Positions 24,135-32,664 of a DNA stretch of 64,000 nucleotides are shown piece after piece. Numbering within the stretch: the first letter of the stretch is position 1; each line of letters opens with the position of its first letter. A model generated the notes under the pieces. It saw only the letters and a program-made list of their open reading frames with translations. It did no database searches and had not been told where the DNA came from. Origin of the DNA: Candidatus Abyssobacteria bacterium SURF_17 (GTDB lineage: Bacteria > Abyssobacteria > SURF-5); assembly GCA_003598055.1 (NCBI GenBank), contig QZKI01000085.1, forward strand, positions 1 through 64,000. The letters are read 5' to 3'. The position numbers and the translations under genes are program-made.

Positions 24135-24860
24135 CTATTGCCGAGCATGTGTGAGCATCTGCTGAAACCGTTTCGCGTCCTCGAACATCGAGGCGTTGTT
24201 GAACATGACATAGGTTGGCAGTTGTATGTCGAGTTTGTCAAGTAAGTTCTTGAGGTCAGTCTGCGTGTAGTGATACCTGTATCCGGTGAGGCCATGGAGG
24301 CGGTAGTATCGGATATTGTCTGCGACCGGCCGGGACTGGAAGGGGTCGGCGCAGTGGACAAGGGAGCCCTCGGCGCAGAGTTCACGGATTTCATCCTCTC
24401 GCCATTCGCCGCGCGGCTCCCAGATGCAGGTGATGCCGGAACGATCAATTGAATCGAAGAAAGCGAAAAGGTTCTTCTTGTTTTCCGGAGTTGACCGAAA
24501 GCTTGCCGGACATTGAAAGATGACCTTTTCCACTCGGAGGTTCCGGGCGAACGTATGGAATTCTCCCCATGCCCGCATGACTTCGTCCGTTGGTTTGAAG
24601 CTGCCATAGTGTTGTCGCTTTTTCGGTTCGATGGCCGGCTTGAGCCGTCGATACGTAGGACTTGTCGGCTCATGGGTGATGAGCTGCCAGGCCTTGGCGG
24701 TGAATTCGAATCCGTGGGGCGCTTCCCTGCGCCATCGTTCGGCCGTCGAGAGCCTGGGTAGATTATAAAACGTTTGCTGGATTTCCACCACCGAAAACTC
24801 TCTGAAGTATTTCTCTCTTGCCGTTGAGAAGCCGCAGCAGCCGATTTTGGTGAGAGTCAC
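24135..24860 (-). CDS. DUF72 (YecE-like) protein
   Basis: The 241-residue protein matches the DUF72 TIM-barrel family: KIGCCGFSTAREKYF at the start, VEIQQTFYNLP, FEFTAKAWQLITH, VIFQCPASF, CIWEPRGEWR and YYRLHGLTGYRYHYT. No biochemical role is established for the family. The start is GTG at 24860 after a GGAAGGGAG ribosome site. It is probably co-transcribed with the downstream sulfatase gene. Confidence 0.88.
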   Translation of the reverse strand: MTLTKIGCCGFSTAREKYFREFSVVEIQQTFYNLPRLSTAERWRREAPHGFEFTAKAWQLITHEPTSPTYRRLKPAIEPKKRQHYGSFKPTDEVMRAWGEFHTFARNLRVEKVIFQCPASFRSTPENKKNLFAFFDSIDRSGITCIWEPRGEWREDEIRELCAEGSLVHCADPFQSRPVADNIRYYRLHGLTGYRYHYTQTDLKNLLDKLDIQLPTYVMFNNASMFEDAKRFQQMLTHARQ

Positions 24861-24919
24861 GAACGTGCTCCCTTCCTTCTCGCTTTGACACGTTCAGTAA
24901 TGCATTGCGTCATCTTGTT

Positions 24920-24948
24920 GTAGGGGCGACCCGGCGGGTCGCCCCTAC
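24920..24948. repeat. 29-bp GTAGG-class palindrome with cgaccc/gggtcg core
   Basis: Complete ends gtagggg and cccctac around cgacccggcgggtcg. A decayed partner with a gcggccgtgc core follows near 25000-25022. Confidence 0.85.
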
Positions 24949-25053
24949 GGGAGGCCGCGACCACGTCTTTGCCTGACGGCAGCAATTCTTATTGATGGAG
25001 GCGCGCGGCCGTGCACCCTTACGCCGTCGGGTCTCCACGGATGCGTTGGGATT

Positions 25054-25689
25054 TCATTCAAGTTGCTCGATTCCGAGGACGCGCCTGCACTTAATGCAGA
25101 ATCGGTGGCCCTTGATATCGGTATCGGCGAGGCTGTTTGAGAAGAACATCACGCATTTGCTGTCCGGACAGTGCTCGATGAGTCCCATGGTGTGCCCGAT
25201 TTCGTGAACAGCCTCGGTTATCGCCCGCTGGTGGAACAGGGGTTCGTCCGGAGGTTTGCCGAAGAATTCCGGCCTTAAGCGAGCAAGCGATATGATGGCG
25301 ATTCCGGTGGAGGCATCGGCCTGCCCGAATACGAAGTTGAGATCAGGCACGTAGAGGTCTTCATTGGTCACGGCGAGCACGCGGCCGCCTTGAGGGGCGC
25401 TCACGCGGGAGTTGAGCATGTCGAGAACGATGTTGGAGAGGTACTGTCGGCGTTCGCGATTGTATGCATGGGCAGGAAGCGGGATGCCGGATCCGAAGCT
25501 CACAGATGCGCTGAAGGTTTCCCGCAGAGGCTGGACGAGAAATTCGAGTTCGGATACGCTGATCTGCCCGCCGACGGGGACGATGCCTATGGTTTTTTTC
25601 ATCTTCGAGGCCTCCGTTGCGGCGTGAACCGCGAACGTCATCGCAGTCAGGCCGAGCGTACACAAAAGGAAGAATACTCGTTTTTTCAT
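25054..25689 (-). CDS. Archaemetzincin-type zinc metalloprotease with signal peptide
   Basis: The 211-residue protein carries the archaemetzincin signature HEIGHTMGLIEHC followed by CVMFFSN and a CX2C pair (HRFCIKCRR), which bind a catalytic and a structural zinc. From ATG 25689 it begins with a clear signal peptide (MKKRVFFLLCTLGLTAMTF, cleavage near VHA-AT), so it would be exported. A second in-frame ATG at 25602, after the signal sequence, has a strong ribosome site (GGAGG, eight bases before) and would give the usual cytoplasmic form. It stands alone between repeat regions. Confidence 0.88.
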   Translation of the reverse strand: MKKRVFFLLCTLGLTAMTFAVHAATEASKMKKTIGIVPVGGQISVSELEFLVQPLRETFSASVSFGSGIPLPAHAYNRERRQYLSNIVLDMLNSRVSAPQGGRVLAVTNEDLYVPDLNFVFGQADASTGIAIISLARLRPEFFGKPPDEPLFHQRAITEAVHEIGHTMGLIEHCPDSKCVMFFSNSLADTDIKGHRFCIKCRRVLGIEQLE

Positions 25690-25768
25690 CTGCTGAGATC
25701 CCGGGCTCTGTACTACCAATGTCGAATTTCTTGCATTCTTGTTGTGGCTTTCCGACGCCGTCGTTGAG

Positions 25769-25870
25769 AGGGAGCGAAGGGTCTCAGACCCGCGCGACCG
25801 AAGCAGTCTCCTTAGTAGCACCGAAGATGCAAACAGAGATTGCTTCGCTCGGGCCTCCGACCCTTCGCAC
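25769..25870. repeat. Dispersed 'cgaagcaatctc' element, degenerate copy
   Basis: Contains gaccgaagcagtctcctta and cagagattgcttcgctcggg, matching the neighbouring copy with several mutations and decayed ends. Confidence 0.7.
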
Positions 25871-25892
25871 CTAAGAAACTAACAACAGTTTC

Positions 25893-25995
25893 GTCATTGC
25901 GAGGGAGCGAAGCAACCGAAGCAATCTCCTTGGTAGCACTGAAGATGCAAACAGAGATTGCTTCGCTCGGGCCTGCGGCCCTGCCTCGCAATGAC
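25893..25995. repeat. Dispersed 'cgaagcaatctc' element, complete copy
   Basis: A 103-bp element with perfect 12-bp terminal inverted repeats, gtcattgcgagg and cctcgcaatgac, and inner arms gcaatctc and gagattgc. This is the best-preserved copy and defines the ends of the family. Confidence 0.85.
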
Positions 25996-26045
25996 GGCGC
26001 GGGTGTTTCTTTCACACACAACCCCGACACAGACGGGGTCGGACG

Positions 26046-27167
26046 CTAATAATGATCCCTTGTGAGCAAATGGATATTGCCGATGCGCACGCGCTTCAAT
26101 CCTGCTGACAGGGCGGCCTCGTGGCACGCTTCTGCATGCCGGCGGCTTGTCACGGGCAAGTCCTCCATCATGAATTGCGGGTGGAAGGCCAGGAGCGAAT
26201 ACGGTATATGTGGATTCAGTTCTGCAATGAAAGACGCTATGTTGCGCACTTCTGCTTCATCAATATATCCGGGGACGAGAAGCGTGTTTGCGACCAGCGG
26301 AGGCGGCTCCTGCCTGCTGCTGGTCATCTCGGCCAGAGCGGTGAAATTTGCGAGCGTCTGCCTATTAGAAACTCCGCAGAGCGCGATGTGGAGCCGTTCG
26401 TCCCATGCCTTCAGGTCGAATTTTATGCAGCCTCCCGACTCGAGCGAGAGTTTCGCCATTTTCTTGAGCAAGGGCGGATTCATCGAGCCATTCGTCTCCC
26501 AGCAGATTCGAAGGATGCGGCCGGAATTCTTTCTGCGCGCCCGTGCTGAGGCGGCTATGGAGAATGGAAGCTGCGGCGATGGGTCGCCTCCAAAGAAGCA
26601 GATACAGGAGGTGCGTTCATCTACCGCATGGACGAGGTCATCCACGGTCGCATTCGCGTCGCGGGTGCTTTCGAGCCGGTAATGCCAGTTTTGGCAGAAG
26701 AGGCAATCGAACGAGCACGCGCGGAAGAAGACGGCCAGGTTTTTGTAACCGTGCTCCGGACCTTTCGAGTGAGCGTATGCCGGGTGGCCGCTGCCTGTGC
26801 CGCCCGGACAGACCCAATCGGCGACGCAGTTGGTGGGGAGCGGGTCGTGGTACCAGCTCACGTTGGCGGTATCGGTTCCTCCCTCAAGACGGTCGCGAGT
26901 CGGGGTTTGACGGTGTTTGCGAAAGCCACAGTAGCCTGATTCGCCGGCGGGAATCGAGCATTTGTTCATGCAGAAGCGGCACTCAAGGCCGGAAGCGGTT
27001 CTGGGCGGTGTTGAAGGGAGTCCGAACCGGGCTCTTCCGGTGGCATGGATGGAAGAGATGTGTCCTTGCACGGTGTCCCAATCGGCCTTGATGCAGCGGG
27101 CACAGACCGAGAGCGGGCTGGAAATCAGCCGTGAATTCTTACCGCAATTGATACACGTTGCGGCCAT
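26046..27167 (-). CDS. Radical SAM enzyme related to AmrS/pyruvate-formate-lyase activases
   Basis: The 373-residue protein has the radical SAM cluster CX3CX2C in FFRACSFDCLFCQNWHYR (near residue 170), then FFGGDPSPQL, WETNGSM and FDLKAWDE, all typical of the activase-like AmmeMemoRadiSam branch. The N-terminal part has additional Cys pairs (CINCGKN, CARC, CRFCMNKC, CGF) that may bind metal or auxiliary iron-sulfur clusters. ATG 27167 places the start just before the first Cys pair; upstream in-frame ATGs reach into the neighbouring promoter region. AMMECR1 and Memo partners are not in this window. The substrate is unknown. Confidence 0.85.
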   Translation of the reverse strand: MAATCINCGKNSRLISSPLSVCARCIKADWDTVQGHISSIHATGRARFGLPSTPPRTASGLECRFCMNKCSIPAGESGYCGFRKHRQTPTRDRLEGGTDTANVSWYHDPLPTNCVADWVCPGGTGSGHPAYAHSKGPEHGYKNLAVFFRACSFDCLFCQNWHYRLESTRDANATVDDLVHAVDERTSCICFFGGDPSPQLPFSIAASARARRKNSGRILRICWETNGSMNPPLLKKMAKLSLESGGCIKFDLKAWDERLHIALCGVSNRQTLANFTALAEMTSSRQEPPPLVANTLLVPGYIDEAEVRNIASFIAELNPHIPYSLLAFHPQFMMEDLPVTSRRHAEACHEAALSAGLKRVRIGNIHLLTRDHY

Positions 27168-27258
27168 GCTTTCGTGCTTCCAGCGCGGGGAACATGTCTT
27201 CTTTAACAATATAGCATGGAGAAAAGGATTGTCAAACGCGAAGGGGTCCATTTTGTTC

Positions 27259-27288
27259 TTGACATTTAGACGTCCAGACGTCCATAAT
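27259..27288 (+). promoter_or_regulatory. Methyltransferase promoter with tandem octamer between -35 and -10
   Basis: TTGACA (27259-27264), an 18-base spacer and CATAAT (27283-27288). The spacer holds two adjacent copies of AGACGTCC (27268-27275, 27276-27283), each with the palindrome GACGTC. Transcription would begin near 27295, giving an almost leaderless mRNA. The octamers look like an operator. Confidence 0.6.
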
Positions 27289-27295
27289 CATGGCC

Positions 27296-28441
27296 ATGAG
27301 TGAGCGAAGGGCAAGATACCAACCGGGCAGGGTGCGCGACGCAATCATTAAGGTCATGTCTTTAGCGTCTAAACCCCTTTCGGTCAGAGAAATTGAAGAA
27401 GATGTCTGTCGGATGATAGGAGAAACGCCATCTTCTTCGATACGTTCTTACTTGCGCTTAAACAGCTCCACACTGTTTGTTCGAGAATCACATGGCCTGT
27501 ACATTTTGCGGAGAAATGCGGGCGCTCTTTTACCACAAGAGTTGGATTTCACTCGCTGGCGCGAACCTGCGCGCTTCGGGAAATCGATGCTGTATCATGC
27601 TGATTGTTTTGACTGGCTCAGAACTCAGCACGACCTGAGTTATCACGGTATTGTGACCGACCCTCCTTACGGGCTCCATGAATATACGGAAGAGCAGCAA
27701 ACCAAGCTGCGCAATGGCAAGGGTGGCGTGTGGAGGATACCGCCGTCATTCGATGGTCATCAAAGGTCCCCTTTGCCTCGATTCACCACGCTGACACCTG
27801 AGCAACTCGAAGAGATTCGGGCTTTTTTCTTTCTTTGGGGAAAACTGCTCTTGCCAAAACTCGTACCGGGCGCGCATGTCATAGTAGCATCAAATCCCCT
27901 TCTTTCGTTTATAGTATCCGGGGCATTGGCGGACGCGGGGTTGGAGCGCCGCGGCGAGATCATTCGTCTTACCATGACCATGCGGGGCGGAGACCGTCCC
28001 AAAGCGGCACATAAGGAGTTCCCGGAAGTGAGCGTTATGCCTCGATCGATGTGGGAACCTTGGGTGGTCTTCCGAAAACCGGTCGAGGGGAGAATTCAGG
28101 ATAATTTGCGAAAGTGGAAAACGGGCGGTTTTCGGCGTCCGTGCAAAGACAAGCCTTTTGGTGACGTCATCGAGTCGGCGCCAACGCGCAAGATCGAACG
28201 GGACATCGCACAACATCCAAGCCTGAAGCCGCAATCATTTCTGCGTCAGGTGGTGCGTGCCATACTACCGTTGGGCGAAGGAATCGTGCTTGACCCCTTT
28301 GCCGGAGCTGGTTCAACATTGGCCGCTGCCGAGGCTGTCGGCTACAAAAGCATCGGCATAGAGAAAGACGAATATTACTACGAGATGGCCTGCAAAGCCA
28401 TACCCAAGCTGATTCGCTTCAATCCAAAAGGAAGCCTATAA
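27296..28441 (+). CDS. DNA methyltransferase (beta-type amino-MTase) with N-terminal winged-helix region
   Basis: The 381-residue enzyme methylates adenine-N6 or cytosine-N4. The catalytic motif DPPY is at residues about 122-125 (VTDPPYG) and the SAM-binding FAGAGST near 335, in the order of the beta class, with the target-recognition region between. Residues about 8-70 look like a winged helix (VREIEEDVCRMIG...LFVRESHGLYIL) and could bind DNA. The start is ATG 27296 (27290 is an alternative), with no ribosome site because the promoter ends just upstream. A restriction endonuclease gene converges on it, overlapping by six bases. Specificity is unknown. Confidence 0.9.
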   Translation: MSERRARYQPGRVRDAIIKVMSLASKPLSVREIEEDVCRMIGETPSSSIRSYLRLNSSTLFVRESHGLYILRRNAGALLPQELDFTRWREPARFGKSMLYHADCFDWLRTQHDLSYHGIVTDPPYGLHEYTEEQQTKLRNGKGGVWRIPPSFDGHQRSPLPRFTTLTPEQLEEIRAFFFLWGKLLLPKLVPGAHVIVASNPLLSFIVSGALADAGLERRGEIIRLTMTMRGGDRPKAAHKEFPEVSVMPRSMWEPWVVFRKPVEGRIQDNLRKWKTGGFRRPCKDKPFGDVIESAPTRKIERDIAQHPSLKPQSFLRQVVRAILPLGEGIVLDPFAGAGSTLAAAEAVGYKSIGIEKDEYYYEMACKAIPKLIRFNPKGSL

Positions 28442-29035
28442 TCTATACAGCCAGTTCTCTCTCAGTTTCTTGATACCGTTTTTGTGCAGGGTAGCCGTTC
28501 GCGTGCCCAATTCGCTCCGAGGGTTCTTGCGAAAATCTTCCACAGTTACCCGGCCAAGGTAAGCTTCAATAAATGTCATTGGCCGGCGGTCAGAGGCGGG
28601 CTCAGACTCCGTATCCACATCATATACGAATACGCACATCCACTGATCTCTGGCCCCATGAGTATCAACGGCCCCGCCAATCTTTCTGGTAGTCTTAATT
28701 TCGATTCCCTCAGTGCCTGCTTTGACCGCATTTCCGGCATAGATACCACGAACGACCAAATCCGGATGCCCATTGAAATACCTGTTCTCTGTGAGGACGC
28801 GTGAATGTTTCGCAAGACTTGCTGTCAACATGTCGGACAACACACCCGACATGATTGCGGCACGCAGCATGTCATCGAGCCTTTGAAGCCCCTTTCGCAC
28901 AAGATGGGCATTTACATCGTAAAAGAAGTCATAAACATCCTGCACGGCCATCTGAAAATCCTCTAACCTCAATTCATACGGAAGGATTGCGTTCGGATTG
29001 AACTTCGCGATATCAACCAAGTTTCGCTTAATCAT
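28436..29035 (-). CDS. Restriction endonuclease of a type II-like system (PD-(D/E)xK)
   Basis: The 199-residue protein has a PD-(D/E)xK nuclease core: PD in GHPDLVVRG (residues 91-92) and EIK in EGIEIKTTRK (112-114). Together with the convergent methyltransferase this is best read as a type II restriction-modification pair. The genes face each other and overlap by six bases at their 3' ends, so transcription from one may interfere with the other. The recognition site cannot be read from sequence. Composition looks slightly more AT-rich than the neighbours, consistent with recent acquisition. Confidence 0.8.
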   Translation of the reverse strand: MIKRNLVDIAKFNPNAILPYELRLEDFQMAVQDVYDFFYDVNAHLVRKGLQRLDDMLRAAIMSGVLSDMLTASLAKHSRVLTENRYFNGHPDLVVRGIYAGNAVKAGTEGIEIKTTRKIGGAVDTHGARDQWMCVFVYDVDTESEPASDRRPMTFIEAYLGRVTVEDFRKNPRSELGTRTATLHKNGIKKLRENWLYRL

Positions 29036-29269
29036 TCCGGCCCCGCTTCATCTCCGCTTTCTGCCATCTTTCAAGAGGACGTTACTCTACAGCGACGTTG
29101 ACTTATTTGTTAATCTCATCGAGCAATCCGGACTATCCGGGGACATAATACAAATCTTCTTGAAAAAAACTAAGGTCTTAGTGGCTTGTCTGGTCGCAAC
29201 ATGGCAGCATCGATATGGGTGTTATGGCTTCGGCATTTCCCGCAGCCATCCGCTTCATCATATTTCCGG

Positions 29270-30103
29270 CTAACTGGAGGGTCGCTGCTGCTTCACTTCT
29301 TCCAGCAGTTGCTTTACTCTTTCAATCTCGAGTTTCTCGCGGCGTTCTCGGAGGATGTCCTTGTATTCGAGCGGGTGGTGTTCCATCATTTCTTTCTTCG
29401 ATATCTTGCCGGTGATCCAGACCTTGCTCATGGGGAATACTTCGGGATTGAGGTGCACGTTGTACATGTGCCAAATGATGATGGCGAGGAAAGCGAGGAT
29501 AGCCTCGAACCCATGCACAATACGTACGATGTCGAGCACCCATATGGGGAACAGCGCAATTGAGGCTTCCTTGAACCAGAGCATGAGGCCGGTCATCGCC
29601 ATGATGAAGATGCCCCAGGCGAGCGCCCAATATTCGAATTTCTCGATGAAATTGAACTTTCCGAATCTCGGCCGTTCTTCGCGCAGCCCCAGGTTGCAGA
29701 GGAACAGGTTGAGCGCATCCTTAGCATCCTGGAAGTTTGGGATAATCTTGTGGAAGTCGCGGTTGCCGTGGGGTGACATGATGACGTAGACGACCTGGAA
29801 TATCCCGACGCCCATGAGGGTGACTCCGGCGACGCGGTGGATGATGCCGCGGAGCCAGAAACTTTCCGGGAAGAAGAAGAGTTTGTGAAGCAGGGGCGCG
29901 TCGGGGAACACGAGAGGGATTCCCGTCAGAACCAACGTGAAGAAGCTTGTGAACAGGATGACGTGCTGAATGCGTTCCGCGAGTGCGAGGCGGATGAACT
30001 CTTCGTCCTCCGGCACCAGTTCGTCATCGGTGATTTCGTCAGGCGAGAGAAGGCCGGCTTCTTTGGCCTTGGCAAGGAGTTCGAGGTCGTCATCTCTAAT
30101 CAT
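29270..30103 (-). CDS. Membrane cytochrome b subunit (formate dehydrogenase gamma-like)
   Basis: The 277-residue protein has a cytoplasmic N-terminus of about 45 acidic residues and then four to five membrane helices (HVILFTSFFTLVLTGIPLVF, GIIHRVAGVTLMGVGIFQVV, YWALAWGIFIMAMTGLMLWF, IVHGFEAILAFLAIIIWHMY). The histidines in these helices match b-haem ligands of the NarI/FdnI-like diheme family. It should exchange electrons with the menaquinone pool. ATG 30103, with AAGGA upstream, overlaps the preceding cytochrome gene by eight bases. It ends with a charged coiled tail. Together with two multihaem cytochromes it probably forms a quinol:cytochrome oxidoreductase. Confidence 0.88.
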   Translation of the reverse strand: MIRDDDLELLAKAKEAGLLSPDEITDDELVPEDEEFIRLALAERIQHVILFTSFFTLVLTGIPLVFPDAPLLHKLFFFPESFWLRGIIHRVAGVTLMGVGIFQVVYVIMSPHGNRDFHKIIPNFQDAKDALNLFLCNLGLREERPRFGKFNFIEKFEYWALAWGIFIMAMTGLMLWFKEASIALFPIWVLDIVRIVHGFEAILAFLAIIIWHMYNVHLNPEVFPMSKVWITGKISKKEMMEHHPLEYKDILRERREKLEIERVKQLLEEVKQQRPSS

Positions 30104-31391
30104 GCGTATGCGATCCTTCTTCTGTGGATTCTTTTTCCTTTTTGGCCGCAGTCGCTCGCTTTGCTTTCTTGCGTCGAGCGTAGAGGTCAGCGACAATAAA
30201 GATAACGAAACCGCCGATGGATGCGGTAATGAAGATTGTGTAGAATTTCTCGACTACGTATGCGCCCATGCTGCTCTCGCGCGCCTCGGACACATGTACT
30301 TTGCCGACGGCAAAGTTCTTGCCCGCCTGCGGATGGCATTTGCCGCAGGTTGTGGGAATGTTGTCGGGATGCACCGACGATTTCGGGTCGTTTGGCGGAC
30401 GAATGTCATGATAGCCGTGACAGCTCGCGCAATTTGCGACGGTCGTATCGCCCATCTTTGAGGCGATTCCGTGGTACGTGCCGAGGTATGATTTCAGTCG
30501 CTGCGCCGCGAATCCGTATCGTTTGCCCAGTGTTTCGTCCTCGTGGCACTTGGAGCATATCTCAGCGATATGGGTGGAATGGACAGTGGATTCAGTGCTT
30601 GTGTGTGATTTGATGGAGTGTTCGCCATGGCAGTCGGTACAGATTGGGACATCCGTGTTCCCTTTGAGATAATCCTGGCCGTGGACGCTTTCGAGGTATG
30701 TCTGATAGATTCCCTGATGGCATTTCGCACAGGTCTTGGGCAAGTTCAGACGATTCGTTATCGAGTCGGGGTCGTCCGGTGGCTTGATTTTGTGGGAGCC
30801 GTGACAGTCGTTGCAGGCCGCTGAAACGCTGAGCCCTTTCTCCTTGAGCGCTTTCATGTGAACGCTGTTTTCGTATGCCCTGATTTTCTCGGGAGGAGGA
30901 AGGTTATGTTCGGCCACGATTTTTGTGTCCGTGTGACACTTGATGCAAATTTCCACGAGCTTCAGGGAGAATACTGAGGACTCCGGGTCGCTCGCACGCT
31001 TGATGTCATGTTTCCCGTGGCACGTCGAGCACACGGGAGCCGCCGAATCCCCTGCGACAAATGCTTCGCCATGAACGCTCTTTTTATAATCTTCGAATTC
31101 GGTGTCATGGCACATCGAGCAGTCGACCTTGGTCAAAGGCGCGGGATGCGGGAATTCTTCGACGTCAGCGAGGTCTATATGGCAGTCTGTGCAAGCGATG
31201 CCGCTCTCTCCGTGGATAGAAGCCTGATAGATTTCCGGGTTCACATGGAGCAAGACGCCCTGTTCGTTCGCAAGTGAAGGGTCTTCGTGACATGCGAGAC
31301 AGTCTTCGCTCGAGACGGCCTTGGCGGAGTCAGCCGTGAGCGCGACCATGCAGAGGACCAACCAGCCGATCACGAATTTCGTCCGGGCCAT
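30096..31391 (-). CDS. Undecaheme cytochrome c, membrane-anchored
   Basis: The 431-residue protein has a signal sequence (about 1-24) and eleven CXXCH haem motifs (CLACH, CTDCH, CSMCH, CSTCH, CIKCH, CNDCH, CAKCH, CTDCH, CSKCH, CASCH, CGKCH). Near residue 385 there is one C-terminal membrane helix (IFITASIGGFVIFIVADLYA). It is a paralogue of the next gene upstream: both share the repeated SVHG and ANC-SCHG-HDIRPP patterns. ATG 31391 starts one base after that gene's stop. It likely carries electrons between the cytochrome b and periplasmic acceptors. The terminal acceptor is unknown. Confidence 0.9.
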   Translation of the reverse strand: MARTKFVIGWLVLCMVALTADSAKAVSSEDCLACHEDPSLANEQGVLLHVNPEIYQASIHGESGIACTDCHIDLADVEEFPHPAPLTKVDCSMCHDTEFEDYKKSVHGEAFVAGDSAAPVCSTCHGKHDIKRASDPESSVFSLKLVEICIKCHTDTKIVAEHNLPPPEKIRAYENSVHMKALKEKGLSVSAACNDCHGSHKIKPPDDPDSITNRLNLPKTCAKCHQGIYQTYLESVHGQDYLKGNTDVPICTDCHGEHSIKSHTSTESTVHSTHIAEICSKCHEDETLGKRYGFAAQRLKSYLGTYHGIASKMGDTTVANCASCHGYHDIRPPNDPKSSVHPDNIPTTCGKCHPQAGKNFAVGKVHVSEARESSMGAYVVEKFYTIFITASIGGFVIFIVADLYARRKKAKRATAAKKEKESTEEGSHTHD

Positions 31392-31392
31392 C

Positions 31393-32664
31393 TCACGTGC
31401 CACCTTTTCGTTTGATTCTTCTGGCGAGGTCGGGGACCACCCAGATGAACGTGATGATGAGAAGCCCGATGAAAATCCAGACGAGGACCTGTCGGACGTA
31501 GTAAACGCTCCCGGATTCCTTTTTCTTGACATCGACGTGAATCTTTACGGAGGCGACCCTGGACGAGATGCCCGGGTGGCATTTTGCCTTTCCGCAGGTT
31601 CTCACGAGATTCGCGGGATAGACCGATGATTTGGGGTCGGTCGGAGGACGAATATCGTGATGTCCGTGACAGCTTGAGCAGTTGGCGACTGTCTTGCTTC
31701 CGTAACTGCTGGCGATGCCGTGGTAACTCTGTCCGTATGTAGTGTTTCTATCAACGGATATCTCGTACTTGGCCATGATTCCTTCAGCCGCGTGACACTG
31801 AGAGCAGATCGAGGGAATCTTTGCCTCACTCGGAATCGAGATCTTGTGTTCCCCGTGACAGTTAGTACACACGGGAGCATCGGGATTGTGTTGTTCGATT
31901 GCGGCTACGCCGTGGATGCTTTCCCTGTATACTTTAAATATTCCGACATGGCATTTTCCGCATGTCTCGGGGTTGCGGGGCCTGAGGTTCGGGGTACCCG
32001 CCGCTTGAATGTCATGCACGCCGTGACAGTCGGTGCAGACTGCGGCAAACTGGATCAGTCCTGCCTGGTACAGGGCTCGTCCGTGGACGCTCTGTTCGTA
32101 TTCATGGAAGGGGCTCTCGGCGTGTATGTGGTGTTTTACGACTACTTGCATATCTTCATGGCATACCGCGCATGTGCGTGGAATATTTGCCCGGTACACG
32201 GTTGATTCCGGATCATCCTTCGACCGGATATTGTGGCGGCCATGGCAATCCGCGCATCCTGCGCCATCCTCGAGGCCTGCCCGTATGGCGACGCCGTGGA
32301 CGCTGTCTTTGTATTGTTCCATGGGTGAGAAATCAGGAGCGCCCATGGTGTTCCCCTTGACGTGGCATCGCTCCGTGCAGCTCACCTTTTCGGGATGTCG
32401 CTGATGCGGAGCTTCACCAACCATGTGCTTCACCTCTTGCACGTCGATGTGGCAATCGAGACAATTGATGTTTCGATGAACAGATTCATCGAGGATCGCG
32501 GGGTCAACGAAGGGAGCTGTGGAGCCTTCCCTGCGTTCAGCATGACATCCGATACAGTTGTCCCATGAGATCTCAGATGCGGGCGCCGTGCGAGCGGGCA
32601 AGAGCATCAATAAACTCAGAAGTGTAAAGAATAGCAGTTTGCACATCTTGTCATTTGTGTGCAT
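31393..32664 (-). CDS. Undecaheme-type cytochrome c with two non-canonical haem sites, membrane-anchored
   Basis: The 423-residue protein has an N-terminal signal sequence (KLLFFTLLSLLMLLPARTA), nine CXXCH motifs, one CX3CH (CTERCH, third in order) and one CX4CH (CGKAKCH, last). A C-terminal membrane helix (VLVWIFIGLLIITFIWVV) follows. It is paralogous to the downstream cytochrome, where the same positions are CXXCH. The ATG at 32664 is used; a GTG at 32670 or an ATG at 32646 are alternatives, with AAGGAGG upstream. It heads the operon cytochrome-cytochrome-cytochrome b. The unusual sites may bind haem or may have lost it. Confidence 0.88.
   Translation of the reverse strand: MHTNDKMCKLLFFTLLSLLMLLPARTAPASEISWDNCIGCHAERREGSTAPFVDPAILDESVHRNINCLDCHIDVQEVKHMVGEAPHQRHPEKVSCTERCHVKGNTMGAPDFSPMEQYKDSVHGVAIRAGLEDGAGCADCHGRHNIRSKDDPESTVYRANIPRTCAVCHEDMQVVVKHHIHAESPFHEYEQSVHGRALYQAGLIQFAAVCTDCHGVHDIQAAGTPNLRPRNPETCGKCHVGIFKVYRESIHGVAAIEQHNPDAPVCTNCHGEHKISIPSEAKIPSICSQCHAAEGIMAKYEISVDRNTTYGQSYHGIASSYGSKTVANCSSCHGHHDIRPPTDPKSSVYPANLVRTCGKAKCHPGISSRVASVKIHVDVKKKESGSVYYVRQVLVWIFIGLLIITFIWVVPDLARRIKRKGGT

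Larger units (their letters stand above)
25690..26045. other. Intergenic stretch filled with two dispersed elements
   Basis: Between the archaemetzincin start and the radical SAM stop lie two copies of the cgaagcaatctc family (25769-25870, degenerate, and 25893-25995). No gene is visible. Confidence 0.6.

Noticed and set aside
25893..25995. A CRISPR array or tandem repeat near the dispersed elements
   Set aside because: Copies are palindromic, are spread singly through the window and lack regular spacers or cas genes.
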